Shown here: piece after piece, positions 9,501 through 22,157 of the stretch
How positions within the stretch are numbered: position 1 is the first letter of the stretch
Layout of the letters: each line of letters begins with the position of its first letter
Assembly: GCF_024125425.1 (NCBI RefSeq)
Contig: NZ_JAMXWN010000004.1
Coordinates: 124,001-188,000, forward strand
DNA length: 64,000 nt
Origin: Sporolactobacillus kofuensis
GTDB taxonomy: Bacteria; Bacillota; Bacilli; Bacillales; Sporolactobacillaceae
Direction of reading: 5' to 3'
Notes under the pieces: model-generated
Seen by the model: only the letters and a program-made list of their open reading frames with translations
Database searches by the model: none
Told to the model about the DNA's origin: nothing
Translations under genes and position numbers: made by a program

Positions 9501-9540
9501 AGAAAAAGAGTGAAGCCTTTAGTAACTGCTTCACTCTTAT
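9501..9540 (-). terminator. Rho-independent terminator downstream of camS
   Basis: An 11-bp perfect stem (9506-9516 with 9528-9538) followed on the minus strand by TTTTT (complement of 9503-9507). It separates the pcrA-ligA-camS transcript from lrp-lysE. Confidence 0.88.
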
Positions 9541-9573
9541 CGCCTAACTAGTAAATGTTTTCCTACACAAAGC

Positions 9574-10752
9574 TTAGTGTTGGAAAATATGGACATACGG
9601 TTCATCCATGCTGCTTGTGCGCTCGATCAACGCTTCCGGAACACTGCCTGTTGTGATATAAATGTGGATTGGCAAACTATGTGAAAATGGAATCCGGTCC
9701 TTCACCAATGAAGTCACATAGTTGGTAAAGCTCAGCATTTCCGTCTCATCAACAAATTTATTAAAGTTGATATCCAAAGTCAGATCACTCAATTGTTTGT
9801 TCCGATAATATGCTTTGCCGATCACACCGACATAATCAGGATAGTACTTCTGCACGAGACTCTTTACTTGATTGAATTTCTGCAGATCTTCCTTATAGTG
9901 GCTGGTTGCCGTATTCGATGGGAACAAGACATGATGTTCATCCACATTTGTCCATTTACTAACCGTTGTCGATCCGCTTGGAACTTCCGCCGTTGCGAAG
10001 AAGTCTCCCGGTACATACGATTGCGGCGCCGCGGTCATGTAGAGCGTCATGAAAATAGGTACATTTTGCAAATCACTGTGTAGATTTCTGATCCGCTGAA
10101 GGATTTGCCCAGCATGTGCCTTTCCCCACGCCTTTACTTTTGCCCGATTTAAATTCTCTGAAATCGGATAAATCTTGCCGTTATAGTTAATATTATCTGC
10201 ATACACGGAGTTCAAAGATACCGCAATGGATAGACCGGCAATCTTGTATTGTCCTTTATTGTTTTTCTTCAAATAATCCTGCTCAAGAACATAATTAATG
10301 TATTTCGGACTGCTCTTCGACTGATTAACAATATTATTTCCTTTTCCAAGTGCCGGATTTATTCCCGGTACATTTTTATGGGGTTCCTGTCCGCGTCTGT
10401 AGAGAATACTATTAATCGTTGATTCAGTCATATATTGTCCGCTCTGAAAAACATAATCTTTCGTACTGTATACACTTTTGGACAAATTCATCAGGCCGAG
10501 TTCGAGCTGATCCATATCGACACGATTCTTTGGCCCATACTGAATATAGCCGCGCGTTGGATCGGCTTCCTTTGGTTGCAACGATTGATAATCCGAATCA
10601 TTAGCATTAGGAATCAAACTGGCCGTCTCGGTCTTTCCACTATCTGTCTTCACTACTTTATTATCCGATGCATTACTAAACCAGCATCCTGACAAGACGA
10701 GCTGCAAGGAGAGCAACACTGATCCTACAGCTGCTGTTTTTTTCCATTTCAT
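9574..10752 (-). CDS. camS: CamS family sex pheromone-type lipoprotein
   Basis: A 392-residue lipoprotein precursor. The signal peptide (MKWKKTAAVGSVLLSLQLVL) ends in lipobox LSGC with the lipidated Cys23. The rest matches the CamS/YerH family, whose processed signal peptides act as sex pheromones in enterococci and staphylococci; the function of the mature protein is unclear. It follows ligA directly, as yerH follows ligA in Bacillus subtilis. ATG 10752 is preferred because the AGGGG site is well placed for it; an ATG three codons upstream (10761) abuts that site. Confidence 0.9.
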   Translation of the reverse strand: MKWKKTAAVGSVLLSLQLVLSGCWFSNASDNKVVKTDSGKTETASLIPNANDSDYQSLQPKEADPTRGYIQYGPKNRVDMDQLELGLMNLSKSVYSTKDYVFQSGQYMTESTINSILYRRGQEPHKNVPGINPALGKGNNIVNQSKSSPKYINYVLEQDYLKKNNKGQYKIAGLSIAVSLNSVYADNINYNGKIYPISENLNRAKVKAWGKAHAGQILQRIRNLHSDLQNVPIFMTLYMTAAPQSYVPGDFFATAEVPSGSTTVSKWTNVDEHHVLFPSNTATSHYKEDLQKFNQVKSLVQKYYPDYVGVIGKAYYRNKQLSDLTLDINFNKFVDETEMLSFTNYVTSLVKDRIPFSHSLPIHIYITTGSVPEALIERTSSMDEPYVHIFQH

Positions 10753-10764
10753 CTGGGACATCCC

Positions 10765-12783
<2,019 letters not shown>

Positions 12784-12852
12784 TTACAGGTATCCATGAA
12801 CTGCGCATATGCCGCGCCATCTATTCATGAACTTCATTCTATTATTAACCGA

Positions 12853-15081
12853 TCACACTTTTTCAATCGGTGCGAAAGCGCCAAGCAGTCGTTTGAGACC
12901 AATCGGGCTTGGGAATACGATATCCAGTTCAACACTATCCCCATCCCCGCGTTTGCCAACGATCGTCCCTTGGCCCCATTTCTTATGAAGAACCTTGTCT
13001 CCGGCTTGCCAAGTCTCTGTGTGATGATTTGATTTCTGCAGTACCGGTGTCGGACGACTTTGCGGAGTTGTAAATTTGCGTTCAAATGGAGAACCTGACA
13101 TTGATTTGGACGAGAATCTTCCGGTGATTTGACGTTCCTCAGAATCTTCTACCTCGAGCAACTCTTTAGGAATTTCTTTAATAAAACGAGAAGCCGGGTT
13201 AGCAATGGTTTTCCCGAACAACATGCGTACTTGTGCACTGGTCATAAAGAGTTGCTGCTTGGCACGTGTAATGCCAACGTACGCCAAGCGCCGCTCTTCC
13301 TCCATTTCCTCTTCATCATCCAAGGCACGAAGATGAGGGAAGATGCCTTCTTCCATCCCAACGAGGAATACAACTGGAAACTCCAGACCCTTAGCGGAGT
13401 GCAAGGTCATCAATGTCACTGCATCTTGCACCGTCTGATCTTCTTCTTCATCGATATCAGCATCTAAGGCGAGTTCGGTCAAGAAATTAATCAAGGACTT
13501 ATCTTCATGTGTACTCTCAAATTCCTTCGTCACAGAGAGCAATTCATCGAGGTTCTCCAACCGACTTTGTGCTTCAATCGTTCGTTCGGACTTCAAAGCC
13601 TCACGGTAGCCGGATTTATCAAGGACATCTTCAACTAACTCCGTAACCGAAAGAAATTCCTGCATTTTCGACCAGTTCATAATCATGTCGGCAAAGGCTT
13701 CTATTTTGTGAGCCGTCCGTGCAGCGATTCCCGTTTGTTCAACTTCGTCGATCGCTTTCATTAACGAAAGATCTGCAGCCAGTGCATAATCCGCCAGCTT
13801 ATCCATAGAAGAAGCGCCAATACCGCGCTTCGGTTCATTGATAACGCGTGCCAAACTGATTTCATCATCCGGATTGGCAATTAGGCGAAGATAAGCGAGC
13901 ATGTCTTTGATTTCTTTGCGGTCATAGAATTTAATACTTCCAACCATTCGGTAGGGAATATTTGATTTTACGAGCGTTTCTTCGATCACACGCGATTGGG
14001 CATTGGTTCGGTAAAGGACAGCCAGTTCCGAATACTTGAACCCATCTTTAGCTAACTCACGCATTTTCCCAGCAATATAATAGCCTTCTTCACGTTCCGT
14101 TGGTGCGCGATAATAGGCGATTTTCTTCCCATCGGCGTTTTCTGTCCATAGATTCTTCGGCTTGCGATCATGGTTGTTCTCAATCACGTGATTGGCAGCG
14201 TCCAGAATCTTCTTTGTCGAGCGGTAGTTTTGCTCCAGCTTAATCACTTCAGCATTTGGGTAGTCTTCCTCAAACGAGAGAATGTTATGAATGTCGGCAC
14301 CGCGCCAGCCGTAGATGGACTGATCCGAATCACCGACCACACATAAATTTTTGAAACAATCGGCCAGCATGTGTACAAGCAAGTACTGTGCTCTGTTCGT
14401 ATCCTGGTACTCATCAACATGAATATATTGAAACTTCTTTTGATAATAGTCCAATGCTTCAGGAACTCTTTGAAAAAGATGAACTGTAGTCATAATGAGG
14501 TCATCAAAATCAAGCGATTGGTTCTGAAGTAGTTTCTTTTCATAATCCTTATAGACATCACGCACCACTTCGTCATAAGGCCCTTGTGCAACCTTGGCAA
14601 ATTGAGCGGCAGTTTTCAGTTCGTTCTTAGCAGCGCTGATTTTTCCAAGAATGCCTCGTGGTGTAAATTTCTTCGGGTCCAAATTCTGATCCTTAAGAAT
14701 TTGCTTAACCACCGATAACTGGTCGGTACTGTCTAAGATCGTAAAATTCCGACTGATCCCTAAGCGATCAATATCGCGGCGCAAGATACGCACACACATG
14801 GAGTGAAACGTTGAAACCCACGCATCTTCAACAAGTGGTCCGGCAAGATTCGCCAGTCGTTCTTTCATCTCTTTTGCCGCTTTATTTGTAAACGTAATCG
14901 CCAATATATTCCATGGTGCAACATCACGTTCAATCATCATATACGCCATTCGGTGTGTCAGTACACGTGTCTTCCCACTACCTGCACCCGCCATAATCAA
15001 TAGCGGTCCTTCGTGATGTTTGACCGCCTTTAGTTGTTCCGGATTCAATCCTTCAAGCAGTTCTTGTGAAAGCCGGTTCAT
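12853..15081 (-). CDS. pcrA: ATP-dependent DNA helicase PcrA
   Basis: A 742-residue UvrD/Rep-type 3'-5' helicase acting in repair and rolling-circle replication and displacing RecA. Seen: Q motif LNPEQLKAV, Walker A GAGSGKT (residues 32-38), Walker B region VDEYQDTN, motif [17 protein letters not shown], motif IV LEQNYRS, and a C-terminal tudor-like tail ([18 protein letters not shown]) that contacts RNA polymerase in the family. ATG 15081 follows AGGAAGTG. A longer alternative frame start 23 codons upstream lacks a ribosome binding site and homologous sequence. Confidence 0.98.
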   Translation of the reverse strand: MNRLSQELLEGLNPEQLKAVKHHEGPLLIMAGAGSGKTRVLTHRMAYMMIERDVAPWNILAITFTNKAAKEMKERLANLAGPLVEDAWVSTFHSMCVRILRRDIDRLGISRNFTILDSTDQLSVVKQILKDQNLDPKKFTPRGILGKISAAKNELKTAAQFAKVAQGPYDEVVRDVYKDYEKKLLQNQSLDFDDLIMTTVHLFQRVPEALDYYQKKFQYIHVDEYQDTNRAQYLLVHMLADCFKNLCVVGDSDQSIYGWRGADIHNILSFEEDYPNAEVIKLEQNYRSTKKILDAANHVIENNHDRKPKNLWTENADGKKIAYYRAPTEREEGYYIAGKMRELAKDGFKYSELAVLYRTNAQSRVIEETLVKSNIPYRMVGSIKFYDRKEIKDMLAYLRLIANPDDEISLARVINEPKRGIGASSMDKLADYALAADLSLMKAIDEVEQTGIAARTAHKIEAFADMIMNWSKMQEFLSVTELVEDVLDKSGYREALKSERTIEAQSRLENLDELLSVTKEFESTHEDKSLINFLTELALDADIDEEEDQTVQDAVTLMTLHSAKGLEFPVVFLVGMEEGIFPHLRALDDEEEMEEERRLAYVGITRAKQQLFMTSAQVRMLFGKTIANPASRFIKEIPKELLEVEDSEERQITGRFSSKSMSGSPFERKFTTPQSRPTPVLQKSNHHTETWQAGDKVLHKKWGQGTIVGKRGDGDSVELDIVFPSPIGLKRLLGAFAPIEKV

Positions 15082-15296
15082 TTCATCACTTCCTAAATAA
15101 TAGAGTTGCTGTCGAATGAATAATTCAAAGAGAAATAAAGACTCCGCCACTATTCACCCATTTACCATATATCTGTCAATCGGTTTCTTTCTTCATTCAC
15201 ATAAATCGTGTGCAAATGCAAAGCCGGCGCATTCTGAACACTACCTGCAGAACACCCCGTCTTCTCATCTACCTGTTCATGTTTGCCTCGGTTAGA

Positions 15297-15593
15297 TTAC
15301 TTTTGCTCTTCCAACCGATCAAGCGTCATTTGATACCCGTCAGTGCCGAAATTGATGCAGCGCTTGACCCTGGATATCGTTGCTGTACTTGCACCTGTTT
15401 CTTCTTCAATCTGATGATATGTTTGTCCCGCCATCAGCATTCTTGCCACTTCCAGACGTTGCGACAGCGACTGAATTTCTCCCATTGTGCAAAGATCATC
15501 AAAGAATCGATAACATTCTTCACGATCTTTCAATGTCAGGATGGCATCAAACAGCTGATCAAGAGACTTGCCTCTCAATTTATCAATTTGCAA
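15297..15593 (-). CDS. yerC: YerC/YecD family TrpR-related protein
   Basis: A 98-residue DNA-binding protein of the TrpR-like YerC/YecD family. The helix-turn-helix is ETGASTATISRVKRCINFG. The start is TTG at 15593, preceded by AAAGGAA; the MQIDKLRGKSLDQLF N-terminus matches family members, and no ATG is in frame. The role is not established; family members are predicted regulators. In Bacillus subtilis yerC precedes pcrB and pcrA. Here pcrA follows after a 215-bp gap in which no pcrB gene is found. Confidence 0.88.
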   Translation of the reverse strand: MQIDKLRGKSLDQLFDAILTLKDREECYRFFDDLCTMGEIQSLSQRLEVARMLMAGQTYHQIEEETGASTATISRVKRCINFGTDGYQMTLDRLEEQK

Positions 15594-16070
15594 CCTTGTC
15601 CATTCCTTTCCCCACGGTTAATCCGTAACTTCATCACTTTCACACGTTTCTCGTTCCACAAATAGATGATCCATTTGCTCGAGCATACTTGTTCAAGCAG
15701 ATCTATCTTTATCTTTCATCTTAAATGCGAATATGTCCACATTTCGAAAACGACATTACTACTCCTTTTATCATCTTACATCAATTATGGCTAGTGATAA
15801 AGTCAGAGAAAAAAATGTTTTCATTCTGTACTGTGTGAAAATCTCTTATTCACTTAAATGTACACTGATCGTGACGGATCAGAACGAATCTCAGCAATTT
15901 TTATACATTTCTGTCCGAACAGATGGATGAGTTGAGTAGCAAAACTTTGGGGTATCGGTCTGTTTTGCAATTTTATTGGCCATTTAGCGATGAACGAGTA
16001 TAAGCTTGGTCGCGCATCTTCGTTGCATGTGTACACTCAATGTGTTTACCTTCTTATTTTTTTAAAAAAA
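15594..16070. other. Intergenic region upstream of yerC with few recognisable elements
   Basis: No convincing gene. Short frames on either strand lack ribosome binding sites and recognisable similarity. An imperfect 18-bp palindrome (CTGATC-N6-GATCAG, 15865-15882) could be a regulatory site. ATCGGTC at 15954 with a degenerate ATTGGCC exactly 21 bp later (15975) looks like a decayed two-unit copy of the 21-bp array family. Confidence 0.5.
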
Positions 16071-16107
16071 GCCCCCTCCACTGAGTGCGGTGATCAGCGA
16101 GGGGGCC
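16064..16107 (-). terminator. Rho-independent terminator downstream of the L-LDH gene
   Basis: GC-rich stem (16071-16078 with 16099-16106) followed on the minus strand by TTTTTTT (complement of 16064-16070). Located 20 bp after the L-LDH stop codon. Confidence 0.9.
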
Positions 16108-16126
16108 GTGCTATTTTTCAAAATCT

Positions 16127-17104
16127 TTATTTTGTTGTTTCTTCGTGTTCATCCAACGTTTGCTTAATGTATCCTTTGATGAGTTCAGCAGATGCATTAA
16201 AGCCTTGTTGTTCCTGATCATTCAATCTCAACTTAATGATCTTCTCCACACCATGCTTGCCGAGAACAATCGGCACACCTATTGCTAAATCAGTCTGGCC
16301 ATATTCACCGTCTTGAACGACTGATGCAGCGGTAACGATGTGCGCATTATTCAGAATTGATTTAGCAAAGAATGCCAGCTCATTTCCGATACCAAACTGT
16401 GTGTTGCCCTTTCGAGTAAGAATCTCCCATCCGAAATGCCTTGCTGTATCCTCTACAGACGGACGATCAATTTTTCCTAATTCATCCTGATTGTCTTCTT
16501 CGAATTGATCAAGCGGTTGGCCGCCGATGGTTACATGGGACCAGGCAGCAATCTGCGAATCCCCATGTTCACCGACCATGAATGCATTGATGCTTCGTGG
16601 ATCAATGCCGCCGACTACTTTAGAAATCTGTTTGCGTAACCTCATGCTGTCCAGTGATGTACCGGTTCCAATCACATGGCTCTTTGGAAGTCCTGAGAGT
16701 TTATAGAATAAATAGGTAATGATATCGCATGGGTTGGTTGCAATCACGTATTTTCCTTGAAAGCCAGCCTTCTTAAGTCTTGGGACAATATCATATGTAA
16801 TTGCCGCTGTTCCTTTTAATAGTTCAAGTCGAGACTGACTCGGAATCTGTGATCTTTCCGTTACCGCAACTAGAATGACGTCACATGCAGCAAGTCCTTC
16901 AAGTGGAACATCGATGACACGCGTTCTTGATTGGGTAAGTTCAATACTATCCTCGAAATCGTACGCTTCACCCTTTGCACGTTCCGAATCAATATCTGAA
17001 AGGTACAGTTCGTCCGCGATGTTCTCATGTACAATGGTAGAAGCCGCTGCTTTCCCAACATTACCAATGCCGACGATACCTACTTTTCGAATCGTTTCGT
17101 TCAC
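16127..17104 (-). CDS. L-lactate dehydrogenase family protein (L-LDH or L-2-hydroxyisocaproate dehydrogenase)
   Basis: A 325-residue NAD-dependent 2-hydroxyacid dehydrogenase of the LDH/MDH fold. The N-terminal Rossmann motif is GIVGIGNVG, with an acidic NAD-ribose segment at SDID (about residue 37). The catalytic loop reads TERSQIPSQSR, aligning Gln86 with the lactate-selecting Gln102 and Arg92 with Arg109 of classical numbering. The catalytic His lies in GEHGDSQ. The loop departs from the usual NQKPGETR, and parts (DPRSINAF) resemble Lactobacillus HicDH, so activity on bulkier 2-oxoacids is possible. GTG start with AAAGGAGAGG. Unlike adhE and the D-LDH gene, no Rex palindrome was seen upstream. 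Confidence 0.85.
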   Translation of the reverse strand: MNETIRKVGIVGIGNVGKAAASTIVHENIADELYLSDIDSERAKGEAYDFEDSIELTQSRTRVIDVPLEGLAACDVILVAVTERSQIPSQSRLELLKGTAAITYDIVPRLKKAGFQGKYVIATNPCDIITYLFYKLSGLPKSHVIGTGTSLDSMRLRKQISKVVGGIDPRSINAFMVGEHGDSQIAAWSHVTIGGQPLDQFEEDNQDELGKIDRPSVEDTARHFGWEILTRKGNTQFGIGNELAFFAKSILNNAHIVTAASVVQDGEYGQTDLAIGVPIVLGKHGVEKIIKLRLNDQEQQGFNASAELIKGYIKQTLDEHEETTK

Positions 17105-17230
17105 TTCAATCCTCTCCTTTGTTTTCTAATTTAGTATTCCTTATCTCGTTCCGTTATTTTACACCTTCGTACTCGTTGCATCAATAATTTTCGGATTATT
17201 TGCACTTGCCTCACTTGCCTATACTAAATT

Positions 17231-17260
17231 TAAAAATGATTGCTACTAGCATCATTTTTA
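17231..17260 (-). terminator. Hairpin terminator downstream of the PIN-domain gene
   Basis: Near-palindrome of 30 bp (arms TAAAAATGAT / ATCATTTTTA plus inner GCTA/TAGC, one bulge), with U-rich flanks in both directions. Located 45 bp after the PIN gene stop codon and upstream of the L-LDH gene. Confidence 0.6.
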
Positions 17261-17304
17261 TCTATCATAAATTTTGCGCTTGTTTTTATAGAGAAATCAG
17301 TCGA

Positions 17305-17895
17305 TTAGGGGTTACTAAGTTGCTCATAGAAATCACTTGGATGAATACGTTTAATATCACCTATTTGTTCTGGAAAACGTTTATGATTGGTCGTTAGTAT
17401 GTATTGGCATTTTTCTTGAATAGCTGTAACCCAAACATGAAAATCATCCTGGTCAAAAGCAGATAGAGGTTGTGTCATCTCTTGTGACGATACAATTTTC
17501 TTTGCCTGATCTGCATTACAATTGCTTAATTCCACTAATACTTCACCAATAGGCCTATTCTCTCTAATAATTGTTTCAATACTGTAACGACCTACCAAAC
17601 TATTTACTGGCAACCCCATATAATACTCAAGAATTGGATATAAAAAAAGCCGCAGGAATTCTTCAACTTCTGCAGGTGTATAAATAACTTTATTCATTCC
17701 GTCACCTAATCCTTCTAAAGCATGTCGCATGAATTCGAATAAACATACTCTCGAAACTATAGGTTGGAAAAAATTAGGATAACGTGCGGCTTTAAGAATT
17801 TTTCTATTTGTACCATCAACTCGAAGCGCACCGCACAATACCGTTGTATCAATAAACACTTTTGGAGGAACTTTAGCATCATAAATTAAATTCAT
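17305..17895 (-). CDS. PIN-domain protein, probable toxin of a toxin-antitoxin pair
   Basis: A 196-residue protein with PIN-like acidic positions: Asp16 in VFIDTTVL, Glu54 in CLFEFMR, Asp150/Asp151 in FDQDDFHVW, and a C-terminal ILTTNHKRF where Asn170 replaces the usual fourth Asp. PIN toxins are Mg-dependent ribonucleases. Its ATG overlaps the 3' end of the upstream HTH gene by 17 nt, so translation is coupled. It is longer than VapC-type toxins (about 130 residues), closer to the larger PIN families. The pair sits between the purine operon and the ldh/yerC region, interrupting otherwise conserved order. The toxin role is inferred from context. Confidence 0.72.
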   Translation of the reverse strand: MNLIYDAKVPPKVFIDTTVLCGALRVDGTNRKILKAARYPNFFQPIVSRVCLFEFMRHALEGLGDGMNKVIYTPAEVEEFLRLFLYPILEYYMGLPVNSLVGRYSIETIIRENRPIGEVLVELSNCNADQAKKIVSSQEMTQPLSAFDQDDFHVWVTAIQEKCQYILTTNHKRFPEQIGDIKRIHPSDFYEQLSNP

Positions 17896-18544
17896 CTATA
17901 TCCCCGCTCTGAAGATTTTTTTTATCTATTCTCTGCAAAATGGTTTCAGCTTGCTCATCTTGCATGCTTGTAGTGATAAACGCTTCTCGAGGAATTCTCC
18001 AGTGACCTCCATCCGTTTGATAGGCATTAGGAAATTTACCTTTTTCGCACATTCGTCGAATTGTTTGATCACTCAGTCCCAATTTGACTCCAACTTCTTT
18101 CGGTGTATAAAATGGCTTATCTTCTCTTTTCAAAAGGAGAACAGCTGCATTTTTTTCGCGATAAAGTTGATAATGGACACGTTTTCCTCTCCGATGCCTC
18201 GTTGCAGATGGAAGTATTTTATTTCTGACTGATGATAAATCATTTGCAGTCAGCGTGCTCATTTGTTCAATATATTCTGCTAATAATTCTTCAAATCTTA
18301 AATCGTTATTCTTTTCAAGTGAATCATTCAATTCCCCTTCTAGTTGTTGCAATCGCTGCAATTCTTCTGGTTCTGGTAAGGTCAGCGATTGACTAGAAGA
18401 TACAGGAAGAACAATTCCAAAATGACGAAACGATCTTTGAATTGTTACATTTAGTACTGCCTTCGCTTGTTCAACATTAATTTTTGACAAAGTCTGAATA
18501 CTGTTCCACATTTCTTTTTGATCGTAGATTATTGTTCGGGTCAT
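17879..18544 (-). CDS. Excisionase/MerR-type HTH protein, probable antitoxin partner of the PIN protein
   Basis: A 221-residue protein. The C-terminal third (residues 144-190) carries an excisionase/MerR-like helix-turn-helix (YTPKEVGVKLGLSDQTIRRM) with a wing segment ending HWRIPREAF. Residues 58-100 are rich in Glu, Leu and Gln and probably helical. The extreme C-terminus is acidic and could bind the PIN partner. ATG 18544 is used because AAGGAGG lies just upstream; a longer frame (to 18655) runs through the promoter and repeats. It probably represses its own operon through the tandem repeats at 18589-18624. No named family was recognised for the N-terminal half. Confidence 0.7.
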   Translation of the reverse strand: MTRTIIYDQKEMWNSIQTLSKINVEQAKAVLNVTIQRSFRHFGIVLPVSSSQSLTLPEPEELQRLQQLEGELNDSLEKNNDLRFEELLAEYIEQMSTLTANDLSSVRNKILPSATRHRRGKRVHYQLYREKNAAVLLLKREDKPFYTPKEVGVKLGLSDQTIRRMCEKGKFPNAYQTDGGHWRIPREAFITTSMQDEQAETILQRIDKKNLQSGDIDEFNL

Positions 18545-18565
18545 TTCAACAACCTCCTTATTTCC

Positions 18566-18624
18566 ATTATAACCGATTGCCATCAAAATACTCAACAATC
18601 TCAACATACTCAACAATCCCAACA
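18566..18624 (-). promoter_or_regulatory. Promoter and tandem 18-bp operator-like repeats of the HTH-PIN operon
   Basis: Minus-strand -10 TATAAT (complement of 18566-18571) with a TTGAGT -35, 18-bp spacer. Two directly adjacent 18-bp repeats, TACTCAACAATCTCAACA (18589-18606) and TACTCAACAATCCCAACA (18607-18624), differ at one base and overlap the -35. This fits cooperative autorepression by the HTH protein (inference). Confidence 0.65.
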
Positions 18625-18639
18625 AACAATAATAGATAA

Positions 18640-18675
18640 TAAAAACTGCCTTCATTTTTACGGTGAAGGCAGTTT
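18640..18675 (-). terminator. Terminator at the end of the purine operon
   Basis: A 12-bp perfect stem (18643-18654 with 18664-18675) followed on the minus strand by TTTTTATTA. It begins 19 bp past the purD stop codon and separates the purine operon from the HTH-PIN promoter. Confidence 0.9.
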
Positions 18676-18693
18676 AGCTTGTGACAAATTCTA

Positions 18694-19989
<1,296 letters not shown>

Positions 19990-21531
19990 TTAATGCTTGA
20001 AGTGGCGCATACCGGTGAAGACCATTGCGATGTTGTATTTGTTCGCCATATCAATTGAATCTTGATCTTTAATCGATCCGCCAGGTTGAATAATTGCAGT
20101 GATTCCTGCTTTTGCTGCTGCTTCTACAGTGTCATTCATTGGGAAGAATGCATCCGAGGAAAGAACGGCGCCTTTTGTTTTTTCACCTGCTTCTTCAAGT
20201 GCGATTTTCGCAGCACCAACGCGGTTTGTTTGTCCGCCGCCCATGCCTACCATCCGTCCGTCATTAACAAGGGCAATGGCGTTTGATTTCACATGCTTTA
20301 CAATTGTCCAAGCAAATTTCAGGCTTTCCATTTCTGCTTCTGTTGGTTTACGGTCTGTGACCACCTTCAGATTTTCTTCAATGTCGGCATAGCCCTTTGT
20401 ATCCAAGTCTTGAACGAGCATACCGCCGCGAACAGATGTATATTGTGCGAAATCTTGTGGTTCATCGCTCATTGCTACTTGAAGTAAACGAATGTTTTTC
20501 TTCTTTTCGAGAATTGCAAGTGCTTCATCAGAATAAGAAGGAGCAATGACAATTTCAAGGAAAATCTTGTGCAGTTCTTCTGCTAATGCTGCGTCAACTT
20601 CACAGTTTAATGCAACGATTCCGCCGAAGATGGAAATAGGATCGGTCTCATAGGCTTTATCATAAGCTTCATTGACAGTCTCGCCAATACCGATACCGCA
20701 TGGATTCATATGTTTGACCGCAACAGCAGCAGGTTGCTTGAATTCTTTGACAATCCCGAGTGCAGCATCAGCGTCACGGATGTTGTTATAAGAGAGTTCC
20801 TTACCGTGTAACTGTTTTGCTGCGGCGATCGTTGAAACATCTTCAATCGGTTCACTGTAGAAGGCAGCCATCTGATGTGGATTTTCACCGTAACGAAGGG
20901 CTTGTTTCTTTTCATAAGTAAGCGTCAGTTTTTCTGGGAATTCTTCCCCAACTTGTTTCGTGAAGTAATCCGCAATCAGTGCGTCATAGGCTGCAGTATG
21001 GCGGAAGACCTTAGCCGCCAGCTTTTGTTTCAGTTCAAAAGGAACATCCGCATTGTCATCGAGACTTTCTGCAACAAGGTCATAGTCAGCAGGATCACAG
21101 ACAACCGTGACACTGCGATGATTCTTCGCTGCGGAACGAAGCATACTTGGTCCGCCAATATCAATATTTTCAACCGCGTCATCATAAGCAACATCCGGTT
21201 TTGAGATTGTTTCCTTAAATGGATAAAGGTTAACCACAACAAAATCAATCGGCTGAATCCCCAGTTCCTTGATTGCTTCCATATGGGACTGTTTCCCGCG
21301 AACAGCGAGCAAACCGCCATGAACGGCTGGATGCAATGTTTTTACACGTCCATCAAGAATTTCAGGAAATTCGGTGACTTCGCTAATTGACATCACAGGA
21401 AGACCTGCAGCTTCAATTGCTTTTTTCGTTCCGCCAGTTGAAATAATTTCAATACCTGCATCTACTAATTTTTTCATAAAATCAATAAGGCCTGTCTTAT
21501 CTGAAACACTGACTAATGCTCTTTTTGCCAC
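19990..21531 (-). CDS. purH: Bifunctional AICAR formyltransferase / IMP cyclohydrolase
   Basis: A 513-residue bifunctional enzyme for the last two steps of IMP synthesis. The N-terminal IMP cyclohydrolase (MGS-like) domain begins [18 protein letters not shown]. The C-terminal AICAR transformylase carries KHMNPCG (Lys-His catalytic pair), the SNAIALV region and a C-terminal GMRHFKH. GTG start at 21531 with GGGAGAA upstream. Lies between purN and purD. Confidence 0.98.
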   Translation of the reverse strand: MAKRALVSVSDKTGLIDFMKKLVDAGIEIISTGGTKKAIEAAGLPVMSISEVTEFPEILDGRVKTLHPAVHGGLLAVRGKQSHMEAIKELGIQPIDFVVVNLYPFKETISKPDVAYDDAVENIDIGGPSMLRSAAKNHRSVTVVCDPADYDLVAESLDDNADVPFELKQKLAAKVFRHTAAYDALIADYFTKQVGEEFPEKLTLTYEKKQALRYGENPHQMAAFYSEPIEDVSTIAAAKQLHGKELSYNNIRDADAALGIVKEFKQPAAVAVKHMNPCGIGIGETVNEAYDKAYETDPISIFGGIVALNCEVDAALAEELHKIFLEIVIAPSYSDEALAILEKKKNIRLLQVAMSDEPQDFAQYTSVRGGMLVQDLDTKGYADIEENLKVVTDRKPTEAEMESLKFAWTIVKHVKSNAIALVNDGRMVGMGGGQTNRVGAAKIALEEAGEKTKGAVLSSDAFFPMNDTVEAAAKAGITAIIQPGGSIKDQDSIDMANKYNIAMVFTGMRHFKH

Positions 21532-21587
21532 TTCAATTCTCCCTTTCTCTTTTCGGATGTTCTCAATAACTGATTCTGTGTTTTTGG

Positions 21588-22157
21588 TTATTCACTCAAT
21601 AGTTTCGCGATCGTTTCGGGATACAGTTTGTGCTCTGTTTCATGAATGCGCGTTTCTAGCGTCTCAATTGTATCGTCATCTTTTACCGGAACAGCAGCTT
21701 GTGCAATAATCGGTCCGGTATCCATGCCTTCATCGACATAGTGGATCGTGATGCCCGTAATCTTAACGCCCTTTTCAAAGGCTTGGCCAATCGCATCCAA
21801 TCCCGTAAAAGACGGTAACAATGAAGGATGTATATTAATAATGCGATGCGGATAAGCAGTCAGCATCACTTTGCCAAGAATCCGCATATAGCCTGCAAGA
21901 AAAATATAAGCTACTTCATGTTCTCTACATGCATCTGCAATGGCTTGTTCAAAGGCTGCTTTGGACGCATAGTCTTTTCTTGAAACAACCAACGTGCTCA
22001 CTCCGGCTTCTTTCGCGCGTTCTATGACCGCTGCGCCCGGTTGATCACAAACGAGCAATTCGATGGTTGCCGGAATTTTTCCCATTTGAACAGCCTCGTT
22101 AATCGCAACAAAATTTGTTCCATGTCCCGATGCAAATACGGCAATTTTATGCTTCAT
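21588..22157 (-). CDS. purN: Phosphoribosylglycinamide formyltransferase
   Basis: A 189-residue 10-formyl-THF-dependent GAR transformylase. Seen: N-terminal [20 protein letters not shown], and the catalytic segment [18 protein letters not shown] (Asn-His pair) with an [13 protein letters not shown] motif near residue 140. The usual SGxGSN reads SGHGTN. The gene overlaps the end of purM by 11 nt. Confidence 0.97.
   Translation of the reverse strand: MKHKIAVFASGHGTNFVAINEAVQMGKIPATIELLVCDQPGAAVIERAKEAGVSTLVVSRKDYASKAAFEQAIADACREHEVAYIFLAGYMRILGKVMLTAYPHRIINIHPSLLPSFTGLDAIGQAFEKGVKITGITIHYVDEGMDTGPIIAQAAVPVKDDDTIETLETRIHETEHKLYPETIAKLLSE

Noticed and set aside
15733-15930. Plus-strand 65-codon frame upstream of yerC
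   Set aside because: No ribosome binding site, no recognisable protein features, AT-rich composition as expected by chance.
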